From the NCBI GenBank assembly GCA_965243755.1, contig CBDEVW010000002.1:496001-560000 (forward strand): DNA of 64,000 nucleotides, in the 5' to 3' direction. The DNA is from JANSWY01 sp965243755. GTDB lineage: Bacteria > Bacteroidota > Bacteroidia > Cytophagales > Cyclobacteriaceae. The notes below the pieces were generated by a model. The model was given only the letters and a program-made list of their open reading frames with translations, was not told the origin of the DNA and did not search any database. Both the position numbers and the translations under genes were made by a program. Below, piece after piece: positions 55,018 through 62,413 of the stretch (positions are counted from its first letter, which is position 1; every line of letters begins with the position of its first letter).

Positions 55018-55555
55018 CCACTTTTCTGATTAAATGCTCTCTTAATAATTTTTTACCCCGCATATATTGGGTTTTTGAAGTTGATTCCGTTATGCCCAAT
55101 TCTTCTGCGATTTCTTTGTGAGTAAATCCTTCCAACAAATACAAACTCAAAACCGCTCTGGAGCCTGATGGAAGTTGTTTTATTTCCTCATGAATAATTG
55201 CAGGATCAATTTGGACAGTATCCTCGTCGCGTTCATTTGCTTGTTCGATTAAGGCCTCATTAATTTCCTGAAACTCCATTTTTTTTGACCGCAAGTACAT
55301 TAGGCCGGTATTGATGACAATTCTTTTGAGCCATGCACCAAACGTAGATTCACCACGAAAAGAATCGATGTTGTTAAATGCTTTTATGAAGGCATCTTGT
55401 AATAAATCCTTAGCTTCCTCGCTGTTACCAGTTAACCTTACCAAAGTATTGTACATCGCTTTTGAATAATTATCATACAGAACTTTTGCAGCAGACATAT
55501 CTCCTCGCTGCAGCTTTTTTATGAGGCTGTTATTAATGTCATAGGTCTTTGTCAT
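55007..55555 (-). CDS. ECF-type RNA polymerase sigma factor
   Basis: The 182-residue protein has region 2 (about 10-90: NYSKAMYNTLVRLTGNSEEAKDLLQDAFIKAF) and region 4 (about 120-175: GFTHKEIAEELGITESTSKTQYMRGKKLL). It heads a three-gene unit. Upstream, on the minus strand, ACAACCCTTACC (55593-55604) has the AACC-type core often seen at ECF -35 elements and might be a self-controlled promoter. Confidence 0.93.
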   Translation of the reverse strand: MTKTYDINNSLIKKLQRGDMSAAKVLYDNYSKAMYNTLVRLTGNSEEAKDLLQDAFIKAFNNIDSFRGESTFGAWLKRIVINTGLMYLRSKKMEFQEINEALIEQANERDEDTVQIDPAIIHEEIKQLPSGSRAVLSLYLLEGFTHKEIAEELGITESTSKTQYMRGKKLLREHLIRKVDGI

Positions 55556-55705
55556 CCACTAGTGGTGATTTAATTGAATGATGCCTTTTGATGGTAAGGG
55601 TTGTAATCGGCTGAAATTTTTTTTCTGATGTTGTCACCTACCCTACAAGTTTGCAATACGCTTCATAATTTAAAACTTTATCATTGTAGATGTAATTCAC
55701 TAATT

Positions 55706-56152
55706 ATGATGAGTATGAGAAATTTATGGATTCTTTTGATATTGATAGGTCCTCAGGTCTTATTCGCCCAGGAGGGTCTCAATTTGAAAAAAGGAATTGC
55801 AGCAGAAGGATATGATGTAGTTGCTTATTTTAACGCGGAGGCAGTGGAAGGGAAGAGTGAATTTAAGGTGTCATACGAAGGAGCAACCTATTTATTTAAG
55901 AGTGCAGCCAACAAAGCAAAATTTGTTTCCGATCCTGATAAGTATGTTCCCCAATATGGTGGCTGGTGCGCATACGCAATGGGAAAAGATGGTAGCCTTG
56001 TAAAGATAGACCCGGAAACTTACCGCATTTTGGATGGTAAACTTTACCTGTTTTATAACTTCTGGGGAACCAATACCTTAACCTTGTGGAAAGAAAACGA
56101 AGCTCAGTTGAAGACAAGTGCAGACAGGTATTGGAAGAACCGATCAAAGTAA
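55706..56152 (+). CDS. YHS domain exported protein
   Basis: From the ATG at 55706, the 148-residue protein has a signal peptide (ending QVLFAQ). The YHS-like domain reads GIAAEGYDVVAYFNAEAVEG, YEGATYLFKSAANKAKFVSDPDKYVPQYGGWCAY. YHS domains bind metals; the Cys in GGWCAYAM and nearby residues are candidates. An upstream in-frame start would place 26 residues before the signal and is rejected. Likely periplasmic, of unknown role. Confidence 0.88.
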   Translation: MMSMRNLWILLILIGPQVLFAQEGLNLKKGIAAEGYDVVAYFNAEAVEGKSEFKVSYEGATYLFKSAANKAKFVSDPDKYVPQYGGWCAYAMGKDGSLVKIDPETYRILDGKLYLFYNFWGTNTLTLWKENEAQLKTSADRYWKNRSK

Positions 56153-56234
56153 TTTTTTTTCAACATTTTGATAATATATTTTTCATTTCAGTTAATATTA
56201 CCGTGTGTTCATCCCGCGATTTTAATTTTATACA

Positions 56235-56744
56235 ATGGATTTAAAGGTAGCAGCTGATGATTTACTAGGCCAGTTGGAGGTAGTTGTGAGTCAACTTAAT
56301 GAGGAGGATTTTAAAAAACCATTGGAGATATTGAGTGGCGCCTCATTGGGTCAGCACATCAGACATACACTGGAATTTTTCATCTGTCTTGTAGATGCCA
56401 GGAACGACGGGGTGGTAAACTATGACAAAAGAAACCATGATAAACTGATCGAGGAGGACAAAGGTCTTGCCCTTAGTGTCATCAAATCAATGAAAGAATT
56501 TGTAAATCAGGTGGATGAAAATATTGAACTCACCTTGGATATGAGTTATGGTTTTTCTTCAGAAGAAGAGGAGGTGCTTTCTGTTAAAACAAACCTGCTT
56601 AGAGAGTTGGCATATAACATAGAGCATGCTGTACATCATATGGCATTGCTGAAAATAGGTGTAGCCACTGCTTTTCAGTATGTTTCCCTGCCTGATCACT
56701 TTGGCGTAGCAAGTAGTACCGTACGTTACAAAGCAGACAATTAA
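56235..56744 (+). CDS. DinB-like superfamily protein
   Basis: The 169-residue four-helix protein has the three metal-binding His regions of the DinB fold: ASLGQHIRHTLEFFICLVDA, NYDKRNHDKLIEED and LAYNIEHAVHHMALLKIG. Related enzymes are thiol transferases, but Bacteroidota members are mostly uncharacterised. It starts 82 bases after the YHS gene and precedes the ATP-grasp gene by 14 bases. Confidence 0.88.
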   Translation: MDLKVAADDLLGQLEVVVSQLNEEDFKKPLEILSGASLGQHIRHTLEFFICLVDARNDGVVNYDKRNHDKLIEEDKGLALSVIKSMKEFVNQVDENIELTLDMSYGFSSEEEEVLSVKTNLLRELAYNIEHAVHHMALLKIGVATAFQYVSLPDHFGVASSTVRYKADN

Positions 56745-56758
56745 TTCATCACCTGCTA

Positions 56759-57799
56759 TTGAAGTTCTTAAAAAGTAATTTCTGGATCAAGCTTACCAAT
56801 TGGGAGTATTGGCCCTTTAATGTGCTCTACTTTCCAGTATTCTTTTATTATGCCGTTCAGGTTATCAAAAACAGGTCATTTTTTTATTTTACGGCATCAA
56901 ATCCTCGGATAGATTTTGGTGGTATGCTTGGTGAGAGCAAGTCAGCAATTTTTCAGCAAATTCCTGATCAATATTTACCAGCATGGAAAGTATTCGAACC
57001 CGGAGTGGCTATGGAGTCAGTGAAAGATGGAATGAAAGACCTGAATCTGCAATATCCAATTATCCTGAAGCCAGATATAGGAGAGAGAGGATGGATGGTA
57101 AAAAAAATCACCAATGACAATGAGCTGAAAAAATACCTTAGTGAGGTCAAGGTGAAATTCATTCTTCAGGAATACCTGGACTACCCTTTGGAATTAGGAA
57201 TTTTCTACTACCGATATCCGACACAAGAGAGAGGGGTAGTAAGCTCAATCGTTGCAAAAGAAATGCTTGCCATCACAGGAGATGGAGCGAAGAGTGTAGA
57301 ACAATTAATTCTTGAAAACCCAAGGGCCAAACTTCAATTGCCCACACTAAAGCAAGTTTATAAAAGCTCATTTTTTAAAACAGTCCCCAAAGCTGGAGAA
57401 AATATCGAGTTAGTAGCGATTGGCAATCATTGCCTGGGCACGATGTTTTTGAATGGCAATGAATGGATCGATGAGCAACTAACCATAGCGATTGATCATT
57501 TGAGCAAAGAAATCCCGGAGTTTTATTTCGGCCGATTTGACATTAGGTGCAGTGACATTGAGCGTTTAAAGAACCTTGAGGGCTTTAAAATCATGGAGCT
57601 GAATGGTGCAGGAGCGGAACCTGGGCATATTTATCAACCTGGTTTTTCACTATTTGAGGCCTACAAGGTTATTTTTCATCATGTGAAAGTACTTTCGGAT
57701 ATCAGCAGGATAAATCATAAATTTGGTCATCCTTACTGGTCATTCAAAAGAGGGTCGGCCCGAATGAGGGAAATAAAGAAGTATAATAAACAAAAGTAA
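56759..57799 (+). CDS. ATP-grasp superfamily protein with membrane-proximal N-terminus
   Basis: The 346-residue protein starts with TTG at 56759. The resulting N-terminus FLKSNFWIKLTNWEYWPFNV and a hydrophobic stretch (about 20-40) look family-like, and no ATG occurs before residue 55. The ATP-grasp part includes YPIILKPDIGERGWMVKKI, FILQEYLDYPLELGIFYYRY, RFDIRCSD and FKIMELNGAGAEPGHIY, the last bearing the metal-binding Glu-x-Asn. It ligates a carboxylate to an amine or similar nucleophile, as in D-Ala-D-Ala ligase relatives. The substrate is unknown. It is followed after three bases by the LysE gene. Confidence 0.85.
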   Translation: MKFLKSNFWIKLTNWEYWPFNVLYFPVFFYYAVQVIKNRSFFYFTASNPRIDFGGMLGESKSAIFQQIPDQYLPAWKVFEPGVAMESVKDGMKDLNLQYPIILKPDIGERGWMVKKITNDNELKKYLSEVKVKFILQEYLDYPLELGIFYYRYPTQERGVVSSIVAKEMLAITGDGAKSVEQLILENPRAKLQLPTLKQVYKSSFFKTVPKAGENIELVAIGNHCLGTMFLNGNEWIDEQLTIAIDHLSKEIPEFYFGRFDIRCSDIERLKNLEGFKIMELNGAGAEPGHIYQPGFSLFEAYKVIFHHVKVLSDISRINHKFGHPYWSFKRGSARMREIKKYNKQK

Positions 57800-57802
57800 T
57801 TT

Positions 57803-58426
57803 ATGTCTTTTACTTACGTGCTCATTGTAGCATGTGTAGTCAGTTTTTTAGGGTCTATACCGCCTGGGACTATCAACATTTCTGTTATGCAGCTGGCCAT
57901 GCAACACAGAAGATCAGCGGCTCTTGCCTTTGGTCTGGCAGCTTCATTGGTAGAATTTGTATATGCCGGGCTAACTGTTCGCTTTCACCTGTTTCTGACC
58001 GAGCACACCAACATCACTGACAATTTTCAAATCATTACAGCAGTTGCTATGATTGTCCTTGGGGTGATCAACATGAGATCTCATACCAAAACTGAAGATG
58101 TGCACACACCCTATGAAAAAGGACTCAGGAGACACGCATTTCGAAAAGGCTTGCTGCTTGGGATTATGAACCCAATGACCGTCCCGTTTTGGCTGGCAGT
58201 AACCGCCTATCTTGAGACCAATAAATGGATAGATCTTAACGCCGATAATTTCTTTGGGTATATATCCGGAATTTCGATTGGGACCTTTTTATTATTAGCA
58301 GTTGTAACTCAATTGGGGAGCAGGTTCAAAAAAGTGGCCAACAATGAATTTGTGGTCCATAAGTTGCCTGGACTTGCTTTTTTAGCGATGGGATTATGGA
58401 ACCTTTATCAATGGTGGTTTCATTAA
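57803..58426 (+). CDS. LysE family exporter
   Basis: The 207-residue membrane protein has about six hydrophobic helices. The LysE-family features are FLGSIPPGTINISVMQLAM at the N-terminus and KGLLLGIMNPMTVPFWLAVTAY in the middle. Members export amino acids. It follows the ATP-grasp gene by three bases, so an export step for that enzyme's product is possible. It converges with the UDG-family gene. Confidence 0.9.
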   Translation: MSFTYVLIVACVVSFLGSIPPGTINISVMQLAMQHRRSAALAFGLAASLVEFVYAGLTVRFHLFLTEHTNITDNFQIITAVAMIVLGVINMRSHTKTEDVHTPYEKGLRRHAFRKGLLLGIMNPMTVPFWLAVTAYLETNKWIDLNADNFFGYISGISIGTFLLLAVVTQLGSRFKKVANNEFVVHKLPGLAFLAMGLWNLYQWWFH

Positions 58427-58432
58427 ATAATA

Positions 58433-59005
58433 CTACCTTAATATTTTCCTGACGCTCTCTTTAAGCGAAGGAAGAACAGCTTCTTTGAACCACGGATTTT
58501 TAGCCTGCCAAATGTTGTTCCGTGGTGATGGGTGTGGCAGCACAAAGTATTCAGGTAAATAGTTTTCGAATGTTTTCACAGTTTCGGTTAGCGTCTTTTC
58601 TGTTCGATTCCCCAGATAATATTGTTGTGCATAGTTACCAATCAGCAATGTCAACTCAAGGTGTTTTAGTTGCGCGAGAATCTTTTCGTGCCATAGCGGA
58701 GCACACTCGGGCCTGGGAGGTAGATCACCGCTTTTGCCAGTCCCGGGGTAACAAAAACCCATGGGAATTATCGCAATTATTGAATTGTCATAAAATTGAT
58801 CTGACTCCATGCCCAACCAGGACCTCAGGTTTTCTCCACTTTTGTCGTTCCAGGGAATTGATGTCTCGTGAACAATTTTGCCTGGTGCCTGGCCTATGAT
58901 GGCAATTTTACAATTTTCACGGAAGTTAAGAATTGGATTGGGACCAAGGGGAAGGTTATCTGTGCATACAGTACAACTCCGAATCTCATTGAGCAAATCA
59001 AGCAT
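58433..59005 (-). CDS. Uracil-DNA glycosylase superfamily protein
   Basis: The 190-residue protein shows the UDG fold: IAIIGQAPGKIVHETSIPWNDKSGENLRSWL (the active-site GQAPG loop), a central ELTLLIGNYAQQYYLG and the DNA-binding loop LPHPSPRNN. Only two N-terminal Cys are evident (SCTVC), so an iron-sulfur cluster is uncertain. It may remove damaged bases. It is the last gene of a four-gene operon. Confidence 0.88.
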   Translation of the reverse strand: MLDLLNEIRSCTVCTDNLPLGPNPILNFRENCKIAIIGQAPGKIVHETSIPWNDKSGENLRSWLGMESDQFYDNSIIAIIPMGFCYPGTGKSGDLPPRPECAPLWHEKILAQLKHLELTLLIGNYAQQYYLGNRTEKTLTETVKTFENYLPEYFVLPHPSPRNNIWQAKNPWFKEAVLPSLKESVRKILR

Positions 59006-59022
59006 ATTTCAAGCTAACAAAA

Positions 59023-59691
59023 TTATTTCAGCTTACCGATTTTATGCTTACCATCTTCATTGGTTTGAATATAACTCCCAGAGAAAACTTCCAGGCCTGT
59101 AAGCCACTGTCCACCATAGGCATAGGTATCAAGGCAAACTGTGTGACCAAAATTGGCAATCTCTCCATTTTTTCTGGAAGTATGGCCACAAATTACCTGA
59201 TGGGTTTCATTATAAGCCTCTGGCGTAAGATATTTCTTCCAGAATAGTTCATGTCTGGATTGTTCCTCTAACGGTTTCCCAGGAGTAATACCTGCATGCA
59301 CAAAAATGTATTGATCAATTTGGTGATAGGATTTTAAATTGGTTAGAAACTGCCAGTGATGAGTGGGAATTTGTGGCTCCCATGTTTCCAGACTTTCAAT
59401 TCCATAAGACAATAGGGTTTCCTTACCTCCAAAGTATAACCATTCACTGAGCCGATCGTTGTTTTCACGGGCACTTAACATAAACAGTTCATGATTGCCC
59501 ATAAGAAAGACGATATCACATCGGGCCTTCAGCTCAATGAGTAATTCGATGACCTGGCAGGAAGCAGGTCCTCGATCAACGTAATCACCTAGAAAGATCA
59601 GTCGATCTCCCTTTTGTGGATTAATGATATCAATTAATGTTGAAAGCGCCTTGAAGCACCCATGAATATCACCAATTGCCCAGATGCTCAT
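59023..59691 (-). CDS. PPP-family serine/threonine phosphatase-like metallophosphoesterase
   Basis: The 222-residue protein has the PPP motifs IGDIHGCFKAL, FLGDYVDRGPAS and LMGNHELFML, plus the later HAGITPGKP and CGHTSRKNG. Size and motifs match the bacterial PrpA/ApaH-like group, which cleaves phosphoproteins or dinucleoside polyphosphates. It lies six bases after mnmD on the same strand. Confidence 0.92.
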   Translation of the reverse strand: MSIWAIGDIHGCFKALSTLIDIINPQKGDRLIFLGDYVDRGPASCQVIELLIELKARCDIVFLMGNHELFMLSARENNDRLSEWLYFGGKETLLSYGIESLETWEPQIPTHHWQFLTNLKSYHQIDQYIFVHAGITPGKPLEEQSRHELFWKKYLTPEAYNETHQVICGHTSRKNGEIANFGHTVCLDTYAYGGQWLTGLEVFSGSYIQTNEDGKHKIGKLK

Positions 59692-59697
59692 TGTGTA

Positions 59698-60366
59698 CTA
59701 TATTTTAGTGGCTCTTACCATTTCTTTCTTACCAGGTGCGCCGGGTAAAGTTTCTACATCAAATCCTGCCGTTTTTAGGTCCCTTTTCAGTTGGCCTTTT
59801 GCACAATAAGTAACCAATACACCTTCCTTATCAAGCATTTTATAACACTTCTCCATCATCTCCAACGACCATAATTCCGGTTGCCTGGAGGGCGCAAATG
59901 CATCGAAATATATTAATTGATAGGATGATGTAGGGAAATACTCTTGAAGGGATGTTCTTATCTTTTTTAAAGTGAAGCCTGAGTCAATTTTAACCTGCTG
60001 GCCCCAATCACATTGGTGCATTGTGGAAAACGCCTTTTGATGGCCAAGTGTATCAGTATAGTTTAACTGGCTGAATATTTCCTGTGTTAGGGGAATGGTT
60101 TCTACTGTATCAAATTCAACCTCAATTTTTTGTTCGATGGCCCTGGAGTAGGTAAGTAATGCATTTAGACCAGTGCCAAAACCGACTTCAAATATTTTTA
60201 TAGGGTGATTGATAGCATCTTTTTGTAAGAGATGTTCCAATCCCATTTTTATGAAAACATAGGCAGATTCCTGAATTGCTCCATGAAAAGAATGATATGT
60301 TTCATTGAGATCCTTTCGGTAAAGAGAATGTGAACCGTCCTCTGTTTTGATTATTTTGATATCCAT
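59698..60366 (-). CDS. mnmD: tRNA 5-methylaminomethyl-2-thiouridine methyltransferase, MnmD type
   Basis: The 222-residue protein has a SAM-binding Rossmann core: IKIFEVGFGTGLNALLTYSRA, YFDAFAPSRQPELWSLEMM, GVLVTYCAKGQLKRDLKTAGF and PGAPGKKEMVRA. These are the marks of the MnmC methyltransferase half (DUF752), here without the FAD oxidase half. It completes the mnm5s2U34 modification of tRNA wobble bases. It starts one base after ispF. Confidence 0.93.
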   Translation of the reverse strand: MDIKIIKTEDGSHSLYRKDLNETYHSFHGAIQESAYVFIKMGLEHLLQKDAINHPIKIFEVGFGTGLNALLTYSRAIEQKIEVEFDTVETIPLTQEIFSQLNYTDTLGHQKAFSTMHQCDWGQQVKIDSGFTLKKIRTSLQEYFPTSSYQLIYFDAFAPSRQPELWSLEMMEKCYKMLDKEGVLVTYCAKGQLKRDLKTAGFDVETLPGAPGKKEMVRATKI

Positions 60367-60367
60367 T

Positions 60368-60883
60368 TTAGGGGAATCGTCTGATTTCAGGTGGGTTTTC
60401 CGGGCGGTAGATTAAGACTACTGCATGAGCTGCAATGCCCTCCTTCTTTCCCACAAAACCAAGTTTTTCTGTGGTAGTAGCTTTGATGGATATATCCACC
60501 TGAGGAATCTCCATGACTTCAGCCAGACACTTTTTCATTTCCGGAATATGAGGGTTAATTTTTGGTTCCTGCAAACATATCGTAGAATCAATGTTGCCTA
60601 TTTCGTACCCCTCTTTTCTGATGAGTGTTATAACTTGTTTCAGCAGGACCTTGCTGTCAATGCCTTTAAACTTTGGATCTTTATCTGAAAAATGATAACC
60701 AATATCACGCATATTAGCAGCACCTAGCAGTGCATCGCAGACAACATGGATTAGAACATCTGCGTCAGAGTGACCAAATGGCCCATGAGTATGATCAATT
60801 TGAATACCTCCAAGCCAAAATTCCTCTCCCTCCGCCATGGCATGAACATCGTATCCATAACCAATTCTAATATTTGGTTTCAT
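60368..60883 (-). CDS. ispF: 2-C-methyl-D-erythritol 2,4-cyclodiphosphate synthase
   Basis: The 171-residue protein shows the IspF signature: IRIGYGYDVHAMAEGEEFWLGG, with metal-binding Asp and His, GHSDADVLIHVVCDALLG, HFSDKDPKFKG and ATTTEKLGFVGKKEGIAAHAV. It makes the cyclodiphosphate in the MEP isoprenoid pathway. It heads the tight ispF-mnmD-phosphatase-UDG unit. The 154 bases upstream hold several short repeats (see the rejected list) but no gene. Confidence 0.97.
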   Translation of the reverse strand: MKPNIRIGYGYDVHAMAEGEEFWLGGIQIDHTHGPFGHSDADVLIHVVCDALLGAANMRDIGYHFSDKDPKFKGIDSKVLLKQVITLIRKEGYEIGNIDSTICLQEPKINPHIPEMKKCLAEVMEIPQVDISIKATTTEKLGFVGKKEGIAAHAVVLIYRPENPPEIRRFP

Positions 60884-61037
60884 GTGTATTTAATTAGATT
60901 TTCAATGGTCACATGGAATTCGCAGTAGCTGAAAACTAACCGGTTATGCATTTCTAACCGAATATTCACCACCGGTTGGTATGTGCAAACTTATGCTCAT
61001 TTCATGTGAAAATAATTCTGATTTCATGTGTCCGATT

Positions 61038-62309
61038 TTATTTGCTGGTGTTTAATTCTTCTGCCATTTCATTTTTCACAGCGTGATAGGCCAGCGTGTT
61101 ACTATTCTCTTTCATTAAGATTCGTTCTGCCATATTCTTGATCGCTTCTGTGCTTACATTTCTTATGTTATCCACTTCCTTATTGACCAGGTTTGGGTTT
61201 CCCAGAAATGAAGAGTAGGCCAGGTTCATGGCTGTATTCAGTAACTCCATTTCAGAGAAAACCAGGCTGGATTCGGCTTTGTTCTTCACTTTTTCTAATT
61301 CATCTGGCTCTACTCCATTCGCTACAATCTCATTGATCACATCCCATACCTTTTCTTCAGCCAGTTCAAATGTAGTTTGATCTCTTAGCTTACCACTGAT
61401 CACCAGTAGTCCAGGATCTGCAGATCCAGTAACATAAGCACTGATAGAATTAAACAACATTTGCTCTTTGACCAGTGACTGGTATAGTCGGCTGGATTTT
61501 CCTCTTCCAAGAACATCACTCAGGAGATCTGCTGTGTAGTAAGCAAGCTCAGTTCTGGCAGGCATATGGAAAGCCATATAAAATGCAGACGCTGGAACAT
61601 CTGCATTTACCTCCAGTCTGCGCATGGCAGCTTGTTTTGGTTCAGTAGGGTACTCCCTTACTATTGGTTTGCCCGAAGGGATTTCTCCAAACCATTTTTC
61701 TGCCATTTGCCTGACCTGATCACGTTTTACATTGCCTGCAACCACCAGAATCGCATTGTTTGGCACATAAAATTTGTGAAAAAATGCTTTGACATCATCC
61801 ATGGTCGCGTCCTCAATGTGCCCAATCTCTTTGCCTATAGTGGCCCACCGGTAAGGGTGGTTTTGATAGGCGAGAGGTCGCAATTTAAGCCAGACATCCC
61901 CATAAGGCTGATCGAGGTACCGCTGCTTGAATTCCTCAATCACTACTTTTCTTTGCACCTCCAATACCTCAGGGTCGAACGAAAGGCTTAGCATTCGGTC
62001 ACTTTCAAGCCAAAAGGCAGTTTCAAGATTGTTTGACGGAAGAGTAATGTAGTAATTGGTAATATCCGTAGAGGTGAAAGCATTGTTTTCTCCCCCTACC
62101 TGCTGCAAAGCTTCGTCAAAAGATGACACATGCTTAGATCCACCGAACATGAGGTGTTCAAACAAATGAGCAAAACCAGTTTTATTAGGATCCTCATCCC
62201 GAGAGCCAACTTTATAGAGTAGGTTCACCACTGCTATCTCAGTGTTGGGATCTTCATGCACTATAACTTCCAATCCATTGTCTAAATGGAACTGCTCAAA
62301 TTCGATCAT
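61038..62309 (-). CDS. M16 family zinc metallopeptidase
   Basis: The protein is 423 residues from the ATG at 62309. It has the inverted zinc motif HLFEH in GFAHLFEHLMFGG, followed by a Glu about 70 residues later (VVIEEFKQRYLDQPYGD). It has the two M16 half-domains of a single-chain, dimer-forming peptidase. No signal peptide is visible, so it is probably cytosolic. It degrades peptides. The start is preceded by TAAATTTG-ACGCC, a very close promoter element. Confidence 0.95.
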   Translation of the reverse strand: MIEFEQFHLDNGLEVIVHEDPNTEIAVVNLLYKVGSRDEDPNKTGFAHLFEHLMFGGSKHVSSFDEALQQVGGENNAFTSTDITNYYITLPSNNLETAFWLESDRMLSLSFDPEVLEVQRKVVIEEFKQRYLDQPYGDVWLKLRPLAYQNHPYRWATIGKEIGHIEDATMDDVKAFFHKFYVPNNAILVVAGNVKRDQVRQMAEKWFGEIPSGKPIVREYPTEPKQAAMRRLEVNADVPASAFYMAFHMPARTELAYYTADLLSDVLGRGKSSRLYQSLVKEQMLFNSISAYVTGSADPGLLVISGKLRDQTTFELAEEKVWDVINEIVANGVEPDELEKVKNKAESSLVFSEMELLNTAMNLAYSSFLGNPNLVNKEVDNIRNVSTEAIKNMAERILMKENSNTLAYHAVKNEMAEELNTSK

Positions 62310-62314
62310 GGCGT

Positions 62315-62322
62315 CAAATTTA
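62315..62322 (-). promoter_or_regulatory. -7 element immediately before the M16 peptidase gene
   Basis: On the minus strand TAAATTTG matches TAnnTTTG and ends five bases (ACGCC) before the ATG at 62309. It predicts an mRNA with no usable leader. Confidence 0.5.
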
Positions 62323-62386
62323 AGCAAGTGCTGTTTTATTTAGTTCACAAAATCATGATTCTTCATGTGGATTTCATTTGAAATTT

Positions 62387-62394
62387 TAGATTTG
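62387..62394 (+). promoter_or_regulatory. -7 element upstream of the E1 dehydrogenase gene
   Basis: TAGATTTG matches TAnnTTTG and lies 19 bases before the ATG, leaving a short but ordinary leader. No good -33 element is visible. Confidence 0.4.
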
Positions 62395-62413
62395 CGGATT
62401 AAATAACCCAAAT

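Noticed and set aside
60938..61030. Repeats upstream of the ispF unit: AACCGGTT (60938), ACCGGTT (60971) and three TTTCATGTG copies (60878, 61000, 61022)
   Set aside because: Short, unevenly spaced and partly within the ispF start. They may be chance in AT-rich DNA and I cannot tie them to a regulator.
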